Shown in pieces: positions 7,990 to 16,719 of a stretch of DNA of 64,000 nucleotides. This stretch comes from Fibrobacter sp. UWEL (GTDB lineage: Bacteria; Fibrobacterota; Fibrobacteria; Fibrobacterales; Fibrobacteraceae), in assembly GCF_900142535.1 (NCBI RefSeq), contig NZ_FRBE01000012.1, positions 1 through 64,000 on the forward strand, given 5' to 3'. How positions within the stretch are numbered: the first letter of the stretch is position 1; every line of letters begins with the position of its first letter. The translations under genes and the position numbers were made by a program. A model generated the notes under the pieces. It was given only the letters and a program-made list of their open reading frames with translations, made no database searches and was not told the DNA's origin.

Positions 7990-9102
7990 ATGAAAAACTT
8001 GCACTTGTCTTTTGCTGTGTTCCTTGTCCATTGCGCCTTGTTTGTGGCGTCCGTGTTTGCCATGCCTCCTGTGGCGGAACGTAATGGGTTTAGCAACATG
8101 ACGGTTACTACCGAGTATTCTGAGCTCATGCAGGAAAAGAATGCTCGTAATGATTCCTTGCTTCCGGCTTTGGATGGCGACAAGGCCTTTGAAGAAGTCC
8201 TTCGCATGAATCCCAACTTCTGGAGCCTGGGTGGCGTCATGAAGAAGGATGAATCCCTGGTGACCAAGCTGAATGCCAAGGTCATCTTTGTGGATGGTAT
8301 TCGTGAAGAACCCTTCTGCGATTTGGACAAGAATGGAAGTACCGCCGGTGAATGGAATGTGCGTATTGGTGTGGACTTCGTGTCTGCCGCTTCCAACACG
8401 GTCCATATCCACGTTCAGCAGTGCCTGGACTACATCCGCGACCAGATGGGCTTTGCCGTCAAGAAGGGCGACAAGGTGGTGGTCATTCCTCCCAAGAAGG
8501 TTCTGGATAAGATTGCCGAAAGCGAGATTCCTGATGCCATCGATGTGGACCTCCAGCAGACTTTGCTGAAAGCTCATGAGGATGTGAATCTTTCCGGCAA
8601 GTGCCCTAAGAATATTGAAGCCTACATTATCTTGATGGACGTGTACAATCAGGTGAAGAACATGAAGATGGACTATGTGGTGATCAATGACCAGCTGAAT
8701 AAACAGCGTAATGGTGGTGGTCGCATTCAGTCCTGTTCCTTCAGCCGCGAATGGAACAAGAAATATCAGGAAAGCGCCAGCTTTGAATGTGATATTGACC
8801 ATGATGAATGCCTCTACCGTCAGGAAAACGACGGCGATTCCAAATGGTCTATCAATTACGAGCAGGACCGTTTTGAATACATCAACAAGAAGTTCCTGTT
8901 CTTCAATTTGAATCCCAAGAGCATCCACAAGGGCGGGACCATGCTGGATTTGCGCCTTCTGCGCCTGTCTTCCTCCCTGTACCTGGAAGCCTATATCAAT
9001 ATGAAGGGCGAACCCGTGACATTGGGCTTGGTCATCGTTCCTGGAGAAAAAACTCTGGAAGATTACGATGATGGGGAAGAAGAAGACGTAATGATGGAGT
9101 AA
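7990..9102 (+). CDS. Secreted protein of unknown function
   Basis: This 370-residue protein starts with a signal peptide (KNLHLSFAVFLVHCALFVASVFA, cleavage after Ala24 or so), preceded by the Shine-Dalgarno AAGGACG. The mature part is mixed alpha/beta with several Cys in a central CSFSREW...CDIDHDECLYR region. The last 20 residues are strongly acidic (DYDDGEEEDVMME). I recognise no family. It follows the permease by 10 bp and precedes the PDZ protein, so an envelope role is likely by position only. Confidence 0.7.
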   Translation: MKNLHLSFAVFLVHCALFVASVFAMPPVAERNGFSNMTVTTEYSELMQEKNARNDSLLPALDGDKAFEEVLRMNPNFWSLGGVMKKDESLVTKLNAKVIFVDGIREEPFCDLDKNGSTAGEWNVRIGVDFVSAASNTVHIHVQQCLDYIRDQMGFAVKKGDKVVVIPPKKVLDKIAESEIPDAIDVDLQQTLLKAHEDVNLSGKCPKNIEAYIILMDVYNQVKNMKMDYVVINDQLNKQRNGGGRIQSCSFSREWNKKYQESASFECDIDHDECLYRQENDGDSKWSINYEQDRFEYINKKFLFFNLNPKSIHKGGTMLDLRLLRLSSSLYLEAYINMKGEPVTLGLVIVPGEKTLEDYDDGEEEDVMME

Positions 9103-9149
9103 TTGAGGGTAAAGACGCCCTTGTCCGTCACGTTTTGTTCAAAATGATG

Positions 9150-9157
9150 TATATTTC
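9150..9157 (+). promoter_or_regulatory. -7 element with a normal leader and SD
   Basis: TATATTTC is followed by a 29-nt leader containing AAGGAGA 7 nt before the ATG at 9187. It contrasts with the leaderless set. Confidence 0.45.
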
Positions 9158-9186
9158 CAATAGAAGATTTATTCAAGGAGAATCAC

Positions 9187-9993
9187 ATGAAGCGTTTGAT
9201 TAAGGCATCTCTGCTTGCTGCTCTGGTTGCAGCTCCTGCAATGGCTGATGAAGCTTTTGGTGGCATCGGCGTTACCATCTATCAGATTCGTAATGGCGTC
9301 AAGGTTGCCGAAGTTATTCCGAATACTCCCGCTGCTGATACCAAAATCCAGGCTGGTGACGTCATCATCGCTGTGGATGGTGTGAGCCTGAAGGGCCAGA
9401 ATATTGAATTCTCCAAGGAACAGCTCCGTGGTCAGGTGAACAAGCCCCTGGAAGTAACTTTCGTTAGCGGTGCTGACACCATGTCTACCGTTATTCGCCG
9501 CGCCCAGATTACCGTGAAGGATCTTGAAAGCGAAGGCGTGGAAGCCTGGTATGGTGACAAGACTGAATTTAATGCTCAGGAACTGGAAACCTACGCCAGC
9601 GCCAAGAGTGAAAAGCAGCTGGTCGCCGTGTTGAAGCACGGTCAGCGTGTTTCTGAAGGCACTGTCAATGCTGCTGGTCTGAACGGCATCTACATTGAAA
9701 AGGCTGATGAATTTGCTCCCAAGGCTCCGTCTCAGAACGTTGCTAAGGTTAGTTCCGCTACTCTCAAGGGCTTTAGCCGTAAGGCAGTTAGCTTTGAACT
9801 GAAGTCTGCCGGTCCCGCAATCATTACCATCATGAATGCTGATGGCGAACAGGTTGCTACCCTCCGTGCTGACAACGCTCAGGCTGGCTTCAACACTCTT
9901 GGCTGGAATTCCGAAAATGTTCCCAGCGGTCGTTATATGGTCACTATCGAACATAACGGCACCTTCAGCGGCAAGAATGCTGTATTGAAGTAA
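9187..9993 (+). CDS. Secreted PDZ-domain protein with C-terminal sorting-like domain
   Basis: This 268-residue protein has a signal peptide ending in APAMA (about residue 20). A PDZ domain follows (residues 24-115; GIGVTIYQIRNGVKVAEV, TPAADTKIQAGDVIIAVDG). The last 80 residues form an Ig-like domain of FlgD/type A sorting character (IITIMNADGEQVATLRADNAQ, then GRYMVTIEHNG and NAVLK). Such C-terminal domains route proteins through the type IX system in the FCB group. Whether this one does is inferred. There is no protease domain, so PDZ probably acts as a peptide-binding adaptor. A strong terminator follows, so it is likely monocistronic. Confidence 0.8.
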   Translation: MKRLIKASLLAALVAAPAMADEAFGGIGVTIYQIRNGVKVAEVIPNTPAADTKIQAGDVIIAVDGVSLKGQNIEFSKEQLRGQVNKPLEVTFVSGADTMSTVIRRAQITVKDLESEGVEAWYGDKTEFNAQELETYASAKSEKQLVAVLKHGQRVSEGTVNAAGLNGIYIEKADEFAPKAPSQNVAKVSSATLKGFSRKAVSFELKSAGPAIITIMNADGEQVATLRADNAQAGFNTLGWNSENVPSGRYMVTIEHNGTFSGKNAVLK

Positions 9994-10028
9994 CTCAGAT
10001 CGTTCGTTAGAACAAAGTAATTGAATAG

Positions 10029-10058
10029 CCTGCAGTGATATACTGCAGGTTATTTTTT
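10029..10058 (+). terminator. Rho-independent terminator after the PDZ gene
   Basis: Perfect 8-bp arms (CCTGCAGT / ACTGCAGG) with a 5-nt loop, followed by TTATTTTTT. Confidence 0.85.
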
Positions 10059-10112
10059 GTGTTGAACGCCCTTTTTATTCAGAACCTTGTAATCTTGCGG
10101 ACTCGTTTTATC

Positions 10113-10120
10113 TATTTTTC
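10113..10120 (+). promoter_or_regulatory. -7 element 8 nt before lptD
   Basis: TATTTTTC, then 8 nt, then GTG at 10129. No Shine-Dalgarno is visible. Confidence 0.45.
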
Positions 10121-10128
10121 GCCTCAAC

Positions 10129-12588
10129 GTGATTTTATCTAGAACCCATAGTCTTCTTTGGGCCGTTTTCGTGTTTATAATGGCCTTTGCGGCTCCTTCC
10201 GTATTCGGACAGGAGATGACTCGCTTTGAGCTGGAAGTGCAGGAAGACGTAGAAGAAGATACCACCGAAGTGGACTGGATGAATGATACTACGAGTACGG
10301 ATACGGTGGAATATCGTGCTGTGGATCTGGAGTATGATGTAGAGAACTCCACTTTCAACTTGAACAATACCGCCCAGCTGAAGTATCGTACGGCAACGCT
10401 GGATGCAGATACCATCTGGTTCGACCAGAAGAATAGCGTCCTTGCGGCTGCGGGGGATCCTATCCTGAGGGAATCCAAGAACCCGTCCTTGTCGGGTATG
10501 CGCCTGAAGTACAACATGAAGAGTAAGATTGGCGAAATCTATTACGCCACTACTTACCAGGATAACCAGCAGTTGAATGGTATGGAAGTCCGCCGTCTGC
10601 CGGATCAGCGTATCCAGATTGCTCGTGGCGACTTTAGTACCTGTAACGATTCCACGCATCAGCATTTCTATTTCTACGGCCGCCGTATGGTGGTGAAGCC
10701 CAAGGAAACCATTACCGCAAGACCCGTGGTGCTGAATATTGCAGATGTTCCTGTGGCCGTGCTTCCCATGATTGTGGCTCCCTTGAAGAGCGGTCGTAAG
10801 TCAGGTCTTTTGACGCCGAAGTTCGGTGGTGACCAGAAGCAAGGTTACTACATGAGTAACTTGGGCTTCTATTATGCGGCGAACGATTATTGGGATGCTA
10901 CCTTGAAGGGTGACCTGATTGAAGGCGAAGAAGCTCGATTTGAACGCTCCACGGTAACGGGTGAAATCCGCTATAAGAAGCGCTACTTGCTAGATGGAAA
11001 CATTTCCTACACAGCCTATCTGCAAGAATTTGATCTGGGTAATAGCGGCTATGACATTCGTTTTAATCACAAGCAGAATTTGACTCCCGACGGGAAACAT
11101 ACCTTAAGCGGTAGTGGTTCTTTCGTCAGTAGTTCCAAGGTCCGTAAGGACAATGCCCTGGATGCAGAAACCATCCTGGACCAGCAGGCTAAAGCTGCCT
11201 TGACCTACTCCGGCCGTTTCGGAAATAACAAGAGCCTTACGGTAAAGGCAAGTCAGGATCACAACCTGGTGACAGACCGCATGGAACGTAGCATTCCTGA
11301 TATCCAGTACAGCATGAGCGGCCCTCTCTTTGATTTTGAACTGGACGAAGACGACGTTGCCCGTGACGACAATTCCTTCATGAATTATTTGGAGAAGCTG
11401 AACTATAGCTTTAGTAACCGCTTTAACTATACTACGGTTCGTGCTCTGGATTCCTTGAATGATAAGGATACGACGGCCCAGTATGTGGGTTATACAGGTA
11501 ATTTCTCCCTGGATTATTCTGGTTCCCTGTTTGATGTGATTAACATTACCCCGAGGGCATCTTTTGCAGGTTATTGGACGGGAACGCAATGGATTAATCC
11601 GGAAGATTCCCTGAAGTATCGCAAGCGCATGCTGCTGGATCCGGAACACGATAACTACGGGCAGTTCGCCTATAATCATAACTATAGTATTTCTGCGGAT
11701 ACGAAACTGTACGGAATCTGGGTTCCTGAAATAGGCCGCTTTACGGGTATTCGTCATGTGCTTTCGCCTAAGATTTCCTATACCTACGCCCCTGAAATTG
11801 ATACGGTGAAAAGCTTTGCGCCCCATCCTTACTTGGGACAGAGCTTCTATCAGACTAAACAAAAGACGGTGGGCTTTGGGTTGAACAATGACTTTGATAT
11901 TAAGTACCTGAAGGTGGCGGGCTACAAGCCGGATACTACCAAGGGCGATACGGCGAAGGCCGTGGAGGATCAGTACGGCAATCGTCGTCTGTTCACGACT
12001 CGCCACAGCTTGTCCTACAATTTTGCAGCAGATTCCCTGCGGTTCTCCGACATTACCTCTTCCTTCGGTTTCCAGATTTTGCCGGACTATCTGTTTACGA
12101 TTAATACCCGTCACAGTTTCTACCACAAGTATACGGAAGAACCTAATAAGGTACAGGTTCCTGAGCTGACTTACTGGGGTTATGACTTCTCCAAACGCTT
12201 TAGTTGGAGTGGACAGTTCAATGGCGGTTTACCTTCCCAGATGGGTAAGTACGAAACCTTGAAGTGGTCCTTCGGTCTGGATTACAGCTATAGCTTTAGT
12301 AGCAGCCGTGTGGCTCGCGATTTGTTCCAGGATAAGGTGACTCATTCTACGGGTATTTCCGCAAGTCTGCAGCCCACCCGCAACTGGGAAATGACTTATA
12401 GCACCCGCTATAACTACAATGAAGGGCGCTTCGTGTCTCATGAGTTCACCTTCAATCGAGTGTTGCACTGCTGGCAGCTGGACTTCACTTGGACTCCTAC
12501 GGGACCTGCCGCGGGATGGAGCTTCTCCATCTATGTACGTGATTTGCCCGACATTAAGCTGAACGCCGGTAGTACGGATACTAAGTAA
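10129..12588 (+). CDS. lptD: LPS-assembly outer-membrane protein LptD-like
   Basis: This 819-residue protein starts at GTG and has a signal peptide ending in SVFG (about residue 27). An acidic linker follows, then an OstA/LptA-like domain of short beta repeats (LEYDVENSTFNLNNTAQLKYRTATLDADTIW). From about residue 190 the LptD barrel begins with VLNIADVPVAVLPMIVAPL and GRKSGLLTPKFG, and regular amphipathic strands run to the end. LptD inserts lipopolysaccharide into the outer leaflet with the lipoprotein LptE, which was not found here. The length fits the family. The GTG start is supported by the -7 box 8 nt upstream and by the signal peptide. Confidence 0.85.
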   Translation: MILSRTHSLLWAVFVFIMAFAAPSVFGQEMTRFELEVQEDVEEDTTEVDWMNDTTSTDTVEYRAVDLEYDVENSTFNLNNTAQLKYRTATLDADTIWFDQKNSVLAAAGDPILRESKNPSLSGMRLKYNMKSKIGEIYYATTYQDNQQLNGMEVRRLPDQRIQIARGDFSTCNDSTHQHFYFYGRRMVVKPKETITARPVVLNIADVPVAVLPMIVAPLKSGRKSGLLTPKFGGDQKQGYYMSNLGFYYAANDYWDATLKGDLIEGEEARFERSTVTGEIRYKKRYLLDGNISYTAYLQEFDLGNSGYDIRFNHKQNLTPDGKHTLSGSGSFVSSSKVRKDNALDAETILDQQAKAALTYSGRFGNNKSLTVKASQDHNLVTDRMERSIPDIQYSMSGPLFDFELDEDDVARDDNSFMNYLEKLNYSFSNRFNYTTVRALDSLNDKDTTAQYVGYTGNFSLDYSGSLFDVINITPRASFAGYWTGTQWINPEDSLKYRKRMLLDPEHDNYGQFAYNHNYSISADTKLYGIWVPEIGRFTGIRHVLSPKISYTYAPEIDTVKSFAPHPYLGQSFYQTKQKTVGFGLNNDFDIKYLKVAGYKPDTTKGDTAKAVEDQYGNRRLFTTRHSLSYNFAADSLRFSDITSSFGFQILPDYLFTINTRHSFYHKYTEEPNKVQVPELTYWGYDFSKRFSWSGQFNGGLPSQMGKYETLKWSFGLDYSYSFSSSRVARDLFQDKVTHSTGISASLQPTRNWEMTYSTRYNYNEGRFVSHEFTFNRVLHCWQLDFTWTPTGPAAGWSFSIYVRDLPDIKLNAGSTDTK

Positions 12589-12598
12589 GATGCAAGGG

Positions 12599-12757
12599 CT
12601 TTAAGGGGCTAGGGTCTAGGGGCTAGGGCTGCAAGATGCAAGTGCTGACGCCTCGGAATGTTACTCCTTTTTTTCATTAAGAGACGTTCTTTTTCGTCGA
12701 ACCACTAGTCTCTGATTTCTAGTTTCTAGTCTCTAAATCCTATACCCTGTACCCTGT
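12599..12757. repeat. Degenerate simple-repeat tract between lptD and rdgB
   Basis: Three short periodic blocks occur: ggggctagggtctagggg, ctagtctctgatttctag followed by tttctagtctct, and taccctgtaccctgtaccc. No ORF, hairpin terminator or RNA gene was recognised. It separates two convergent genes. Confidence 0.6.
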
Positions 12758-12760
12758 ACC

Positions 12761-13390
12761 CTAATTCTTAGATAATGCTGCTTTCAGGGCTCTGATGGCG
12801 TTGCCTCGGTGGCTGATGACTTTCTTTTCTTCCAGTTCCATCTGGGCGAAGGTTCTTGTTTCGCCGTTGGGAACGAAGAGGGGGTCGTAGCCGAAACCCA
12901 TGTCACCTACGGGAGCGTAGTTGATGTTACCGCGGCATTCCCCTTCGAAAATCTGGGGGTCAGTTACCATCAGTTTTCCGTCTGTACCGGGAATTACTTG
13001 CTGATAGGACAGGGCGCAAAAATAACGGGCGGCACGATCTTCGATTCCTTCCAGCTTGGCCATGAGCTTATCGTTATTGGCGTTGTCATTGCCGTGACCG
13101 CCGGCGTAACGGGCGCTGTAAATTCCCGGTTCGCCATTCAGGGCGAAAACTTCCAGGCCGGAGTCATCCGCAAGAACGGTTGCCTCGATACCGCGGGCGG
13201 CGAGCCATTGGGCGGTAACGCTGGATTTAATGATTGCGTTTGCCGCAAAGGAATTTCCATCTTCCACGATGTCTCCATCGAATCCGATGTCCTTCAGGGT
13301 TTTGAATTCCTTGTTTTCAGTTCCGAGAATATGGGCGAAGTCGCGGATCTTGCCTGCGCTGCCTGTTGCGATAACGAAAAGCTTTTTCAT
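12761..13390 (-). CDS. rdgB: XTP/dITP diphosphatase (RdgB/HAM1)
   Basis: This 209-residue enzyme removes non-canonical purine NTPs (XTP, ITP, dITP) by hydrolysis to the monophosphate. Visible motifs are the N-terminal VIATGSAGKIRDF, FAANAIIKS, the catalytic and metal region VLADDSGLEVFALNGEPGIYSARYAG, the PVGDMGFGYDPLFVP substrate loop and the C-terminal SHRGNAIRAL. The length is normal. The gene follows the TM2 protein by 13 bp on the same strand. No sequence anomaly was seen. Confidence 0.95.
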   Translation of the reverse strand: MKKLFVIATGSAGKIRDFAHILGTENKEFKTLKDIGFDGDIVEDGNSFAANAIIKSSVTAQWLAARGIEATVLADDSGLEVFALNGEPGIYSARYAGGHGNDNANNDKLMAKLEGIEDRAARYFCALSYQQVIPGTDGKLMVTDPQIFEGECRGNINYAPVGDMGFGYDPLFVPNGETRTFAQMELEEKKVISHRGNAIRALKAALSKN

Positions 13391-13403
13391 GGAAATAATT
13401 CGG

Positions 13404-13595
13404 TTAGTATTTTTCCGGTTTCAGAACAATCAGGATGGCGTCAATGACGATGCCTACGCCGCAAAGACCGCCGGTGCAGAGCCACAGGATTCCGGTCCAG
13501 ATTTTTCCTTCGTAAAAACGATGGAGACCGAGATAGCCCAGCAAAATGCAAAGGGCGAGAGCAATCCATTTGTTGTGTTCACCTTGTGCGACCAT
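13404..13595 (-). CDS. TM2-domain membrane protein
   Basis: This 63-residue protein has two hydrophobic helices separated by a short turn and the TM2 signature: LCILLGYLGLHRFYEGKIWTGILWL, then GIVIDAILI. The Asp in the second helix and the GxxGLHRFY motif are conserved. The biochemical role of the family is unknown in bacteria. An AAAGGAG Shine-Dalgarno lies 7 nt before the ATG, and a TATATTTC box lies farther upstream. It is probably co-transcribed with rdgB. Confidence 0.85.
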   Translation of the reverse strand: MVAQGEHNKWIALALCILLGYLGLHRFYEGKIWTGILWLCTGGLCGVGIVIDAILIVLKPEKY

Positions 13596-13709
13596 GTGCG
13601 CTCCTTTTTTTCGCGAGGAAATATAAAAATTCTCCTTTTACTATAACACCCTAATTAGCAAATGTGTTACCGCGATAAGCGAAAGGTTTTTATATATTCT
13701 TACGTGAAT

Positions 13710-15725
13710 ATGAAAAATTTTAAAGCAAATTGTTTTAAGGTCGGTGCCGCGTTAACTGCATCGGCTCTTTCTTTTGGTCTTGTAGCCTGCGCTGGAAGCA
13801 AGTCTGCGGATAACTCTGTTCCTCCTGCAGTTGCCGAGGCTAGGGCCGAGAGCGGTGTTCCTGCTGATTTGCCCCGTTATGTGGCTCCCAAGGCAGTAAC
13901 CGTTTTTGAAATGAAGGTGATTTCTGCGGATAAGCAGATTCGCGTGGTGGATAAACCTACTATGGCTGCTCTTGATTTTGCGGCTTACTTCAATAACCCG
14001 ATCCGTATGGCCGGCAAGGAAGATGTTCCGGAAGGATACAAGGGTGTGATGGCTGGAACCAAGATGGAAAACTATCCGTTCCCTATGTTGGACTCCCTTT
14101 CTGGCTATGAACCTAATGCTGTTTCTGGTGTGGAACCGATTGCTTGGGAACCCTTTGCGAAATTACTGTACTCCCAGACTGGATCGGATTCTCTATCGGT
14201 CTTGTTGAACGGAGTGGAAGCCGTCAAGTGGCAGGAGCCAGAGGTTTTCCGAGCGTTCCAGAGTGTCACTCGCCTGTGGGGTGTTCCTTCTTCCAATGCA
14301 AAAGCAGGATCCAACGCCATTGACTGGTGGGTAGAAGTGATGCCTGCCCAATGGACTGGCCGTAGCGCGTTTTACGGAAAGTTGAAGTTTACTTCTACAG
14401 GAGAAGTGGGGGAAATCCTCAACTACTACCTGACGGGTGAAATGAATTCTGACGATGCCATGAACTGGGCTCGTACCCTTTCTTCTTACTGGTATCCCAC
14501 TTTGAATACGGACCTGGAACCTCATACTGCTGGGGCTCCCTGGGAAAACGGCAGGCCTTTTGCGGTGATGCGCGGTAATCCTATGGGCACTCCCATGTGG
14601 ATTGGCTTTGAAACGCCCTTGTTCCGCATGACGGATGAAGATATTCGTGCAAAGAGAATTGCGGATTCCCTGATGGCTAACGGTGAAGTGATTCCTGTGG
14701 ATCGTCACTTGGATACCAGCTCCACGTTCCGTCTTGAAACTTTGAATTCCGTCAAGGGCTCTTGCCCGGCCAATGCCGCTACGGCTGCGTTCCGTAAGTC
14801 TTTGTCCGCTCAGATGGCTAAGCTTCCCAAGGAACAGAACGCCTGGGCGGAAGTGGATGCCAAGGGCAATAAGGTGGATGGTGGTTTCCTCTGGTTCCGT
14901 CGCAACGCCAATTACTTGCTGGCAGACAAGATTAGCAAGCAGGATTCCCTCCACAATCCGCTGCCCCGTATGGTGGAATTGAAAAACTATCTGGACTCTC
15001 TGGGTATCCAGCTGCTGGTTGTTCCTGTTCCCGTGAAGGAAGAAATCTACGGCGAGAAGATTGTGCCGGGTACAGCTGCGGATCTGTGTGTCAATCCTGA
15101 AGGTCGCGCTTTCACCCAGGAACTTCTGGAAGCGGGTATTGACGTGCTGGATATTTATCCTGCCTTGATGGCTGCCAAGGCCGGCGATGAACCGCCTCAT
15201 TACAGTTTCCAGCGTTATGATACCCACTGGGCTTTGCCTGGTGAGCTTGCCGCTATGGAACTTCTTGCTGGTCGTGTGACGCAGTATAGCTGGTATGCGG
15301 AATCCGGCGCACAGCCTGGTAGCCTGAACCTTCAGGAAACTCAAACTCTTCGTGAGGGGGACCTGGTGGCTCATTTGCCGGATGCGGAAAAGTCTAAGTA
15401 TCCTGCGGATAACTTGAACGTGATGAAAGTCTATCGCGGTACGGAAACCTATAAGGGCGGCAAGAATGCTCCGATACTCTTGATGGGGGATTCCTTTACG
15501 GGTGTCTTTGAAAGTGTGGATCAGAAGAGCGGTGGCCCGGGTTCCTTGCTGGCTTATGCAACTGGCTTGGACGTGCAGGTTCTTACCAGCTGGGGCGGCG
15601 GCCCCGGTGTTCGTAGCCGCATGATGAAGATGAAGAAGGATATGCAGAGCAAGAGACTTGTTGTCTATATGATGACCGCAAGAGACCTCTGGCAATCTCC
15701 GATGGAATGGGACGCACTTCGCTAG
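13710..15725 (+). CDS. Lipoprotein with AlgJ/AlgX-like SGNH domain
   Basis: This 671-residue protein has a lipoprotein signal with lipobox LVAC (Cys27). Residues 40-350 are unassigned. From about residue 360 it resembles the AlgJ/AlgX/DHHW family. Sequential motifs are NSVKGSC, a long FLWFRRNANYLLADKI segment, KNYLDSLGIQLLVVPVPVK, the Asp-His pair YDTHWALPG (about 503) and the Ser block LLMGDSFTG (about 592). In AlgX the DxHW pair and the later Ser form the acetyl-transfer triad, in the same order as here. It is therefore a candidate periplasmic or outer-membrane O-acetyltransferase or esterase acting on a polysaccharide. The start at 13710 fits the signal peptide; an earlier GTG/ATG start at 13662 would add non-signal residues. 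Confidence 0.8.
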   Translation: MKNFKANCFKVGAALTASALSFGLVACAGSKSADNSVPPAVAEARAESGVPADLPRYVAPKAVTVFEMKVISADKQIRVVDKPTMAALDFAAYFNNPIRMAGKEDVPEGYKGVMAGTKMENYPFPMLDSLSGYEPNAVSGVEPIAWEPFAKLLYSQTGSDSLSVLLNGVEAVKWQEPEVFRAFQSVTRLWGVPSSNAKAGSNAIDWWVEVMPAQWTGRSAFYGKLKFTSTGEVGEILNYYLTGEMNSDDAMNWARTLSSYWYPTLNTDLEPHTAGAPWENGRPFAVMRGNPMGTPMWIGFETPLFRMTDEDIRAKRIADSLMANGEVIPVDRHLDTSSTFRLETLNSVKGSCPANAATAAFRKSLSAQMAKLPKEQNAWAEVDAKGNKVDGGFLWFRRNANYLLADKISKQDSLHNPLPRMVELKNYLDSLGIQLLVVPVPVKEEIYGEKIVPGTAADLCVNPEGRAFTQELLEAGIDVLDIYPALMAAKAGDEPPHYSFQRYDTHWALPGELAAMELLAGRVTQYSWYAESGAQPGSLNLQETQTLREGDLVAHLPDAEKSKYPADNLNVMKVYRGTETYKGGKNAPILLMGDSFTGVFESVDQKSGGPGSLLAYATGLDVQVLTSWGGGPGVRSRMMKMKKDMQSKRLVVYMMTARDLWQSPMEWDALR

Positions 15726-15735
15726 ACGTTGGGAC

Positions 15736-15793
15736 GCTTCGGGGCTGATATTCCTGCGAAAACAAGGACGTCGCTTCGCTCCTTTATTGTTTT
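15736..15793 (+). repeat. 58-bp direct repeat, copy 1
   Basis: Begins gcttcggggctgatattcct and ends cctttattgtttt. A second copy lies 163 bp downstream, with a single C/T difference seen. Confidence 0.85.
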
Positions 15794-15898
15794 CTCCGGA
15801 ACATCAGTCCCCTTCGCTGAAACGGTCTAGCTTCAGAATGCGCGAACTAAGAACGTGAGGAAATTTCTGGATAGGAATGACTTCGCTAGAACGTCTTT

Positions 15899-15956
15899 GC
15901 TTCGGGGCTGATATTCCTGCGAAAACAAGGACGTCGCTTTGCTCCTTTATTGTTTT
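15899..15956 (+). repeat. 58-bp direct repeat, copy 2
   Basis: Near-identical to 15736-15793. Together they fill most of the 241-bp gap between the AlgJ-like gene and the transglutaminase-like gene. No ORF was found in the gap. Confidence 0.85.
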
Positions 15957-15966
15957 AAAATAACGT

Positions 15967-16701
15967 ATGGAAAAGTCTAAAACACGGGCTGTCTTGAATG
16001 CTTTTGCGGTGATTGCGTTTCTTGCGGTTGGCGCCGTAGGACTTTTTTTCCTGTGGGGTGGTCGTGGGGGAGACTTAAGCTATGTGGAGATGGCTTGCTC
16101 TATTGAGGGTAAGGAAATCTCTTGCGTTGACAACTTGCAGGACTGGAACGAAGGCCTTCGTTATTACGATTCTACTTTGTCTGTAACGAGCGATACTCTG
16201 GGTTCCTTGAAATCTCTTTTGTGGGAATACTGGACTATAGATTTTGCGGGGGCAGCGAATGCTTCTTCCTCTCAAGAAGTCATTTTCCCGTTGTCTGTTT
16301 TGCAGAATAAAAAATCCGGATGTGTGGGCCTTGCTTGGCTTGCCTTGATGGTGGCCGAGGTTCGTAATATCAACCTTCACGCAGTACTCTTGCCAGGCCA
16401 TGTTTTCCTGCAGTATGGTTCTCCAGAAAATGTTTCGAAAGTCAATCTGGAACCCAATCGCAGGGGGTATTCTTACACGGATGAAGAATACCGCCAGAAA
16501 TATAAAGCGGGACCTTGGACGGGGTTGGAATTCAAGCCTCTGGAGGCTCGCCAATTGGTTGGTCTCGCCGCTTTCGATGTGGGAAATCTCTACCTGAAAG
16601 AGGATGCATCCAAGGCGCTCAAGTGGTACCGTCTTGCAGAAGAATTTTTCCCTGAATTCCCGGGCATTTCAGCCAATCAGAACGTAGCGAAACAACGCTA
16701 A
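15967..16701 (+). CDS. Membrane-anchored SirB1/transglutaminase-like protein
   Basis: This 244-residue protein has an uncleaved N-terminal membrane helix (residues 10-31). Its core resembles the SirB1/Transglut_core2 family: a Cys in KKSGCVGLAWLALMVAEV (about 119), a His in LLPGHVFLQYG (about 140) and an acidic residue in VNLEPNRRGYSY, in the usual Cys-His-Asp/Glu order. A short TPR-like tail follows (AAFDVGNLYLKEDASKALKWY). Transglutaminase-like folds cleave or crosslink peptides, and the substrate here is unknown. It precedes the four TIGR02171-type genes by 18 bp, but a promoter element lies in that gap, so co-transcription is not assured. Confidence 0.65.
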   Translation: MEKSKTRAVLNAFAVIAFLAVGAVGLFFLWGGRGGDLSYVEMACSIEGKEISCVDNLQDWNEGLRYYDSTLSVTSDTLGSLKSLLWEYWTIDFAGAANASSSQEVIFPLSVLQNKKSGCVGLAWLALMVAEVRNINLHAVLLPGHVFLQYGSPENVSKVNLEPNRRGYSYTDEEYRQKYKAGPWTGLEFKPLEARQLVGLAAFDVGNLYLKEDASKALKWYRLAEEFFPEFPGISANQNVAKQR

Positions 16702-16706
16702 ATTGC

Positions 16707-16714
16707 TATTTTAG
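16707..16714 (+). promoter_or_regulatory. -7 element 5 nt before the first TIGR02171-type gene
   Basis: TATTTTAG, then 5 nt, then ATG at 16720. The same octamer and spacing occur before the deacetylase-like gene at 42102 on the minus strand. Confidence 0.45.
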
Positions 16715-16719
16715 GGCCG

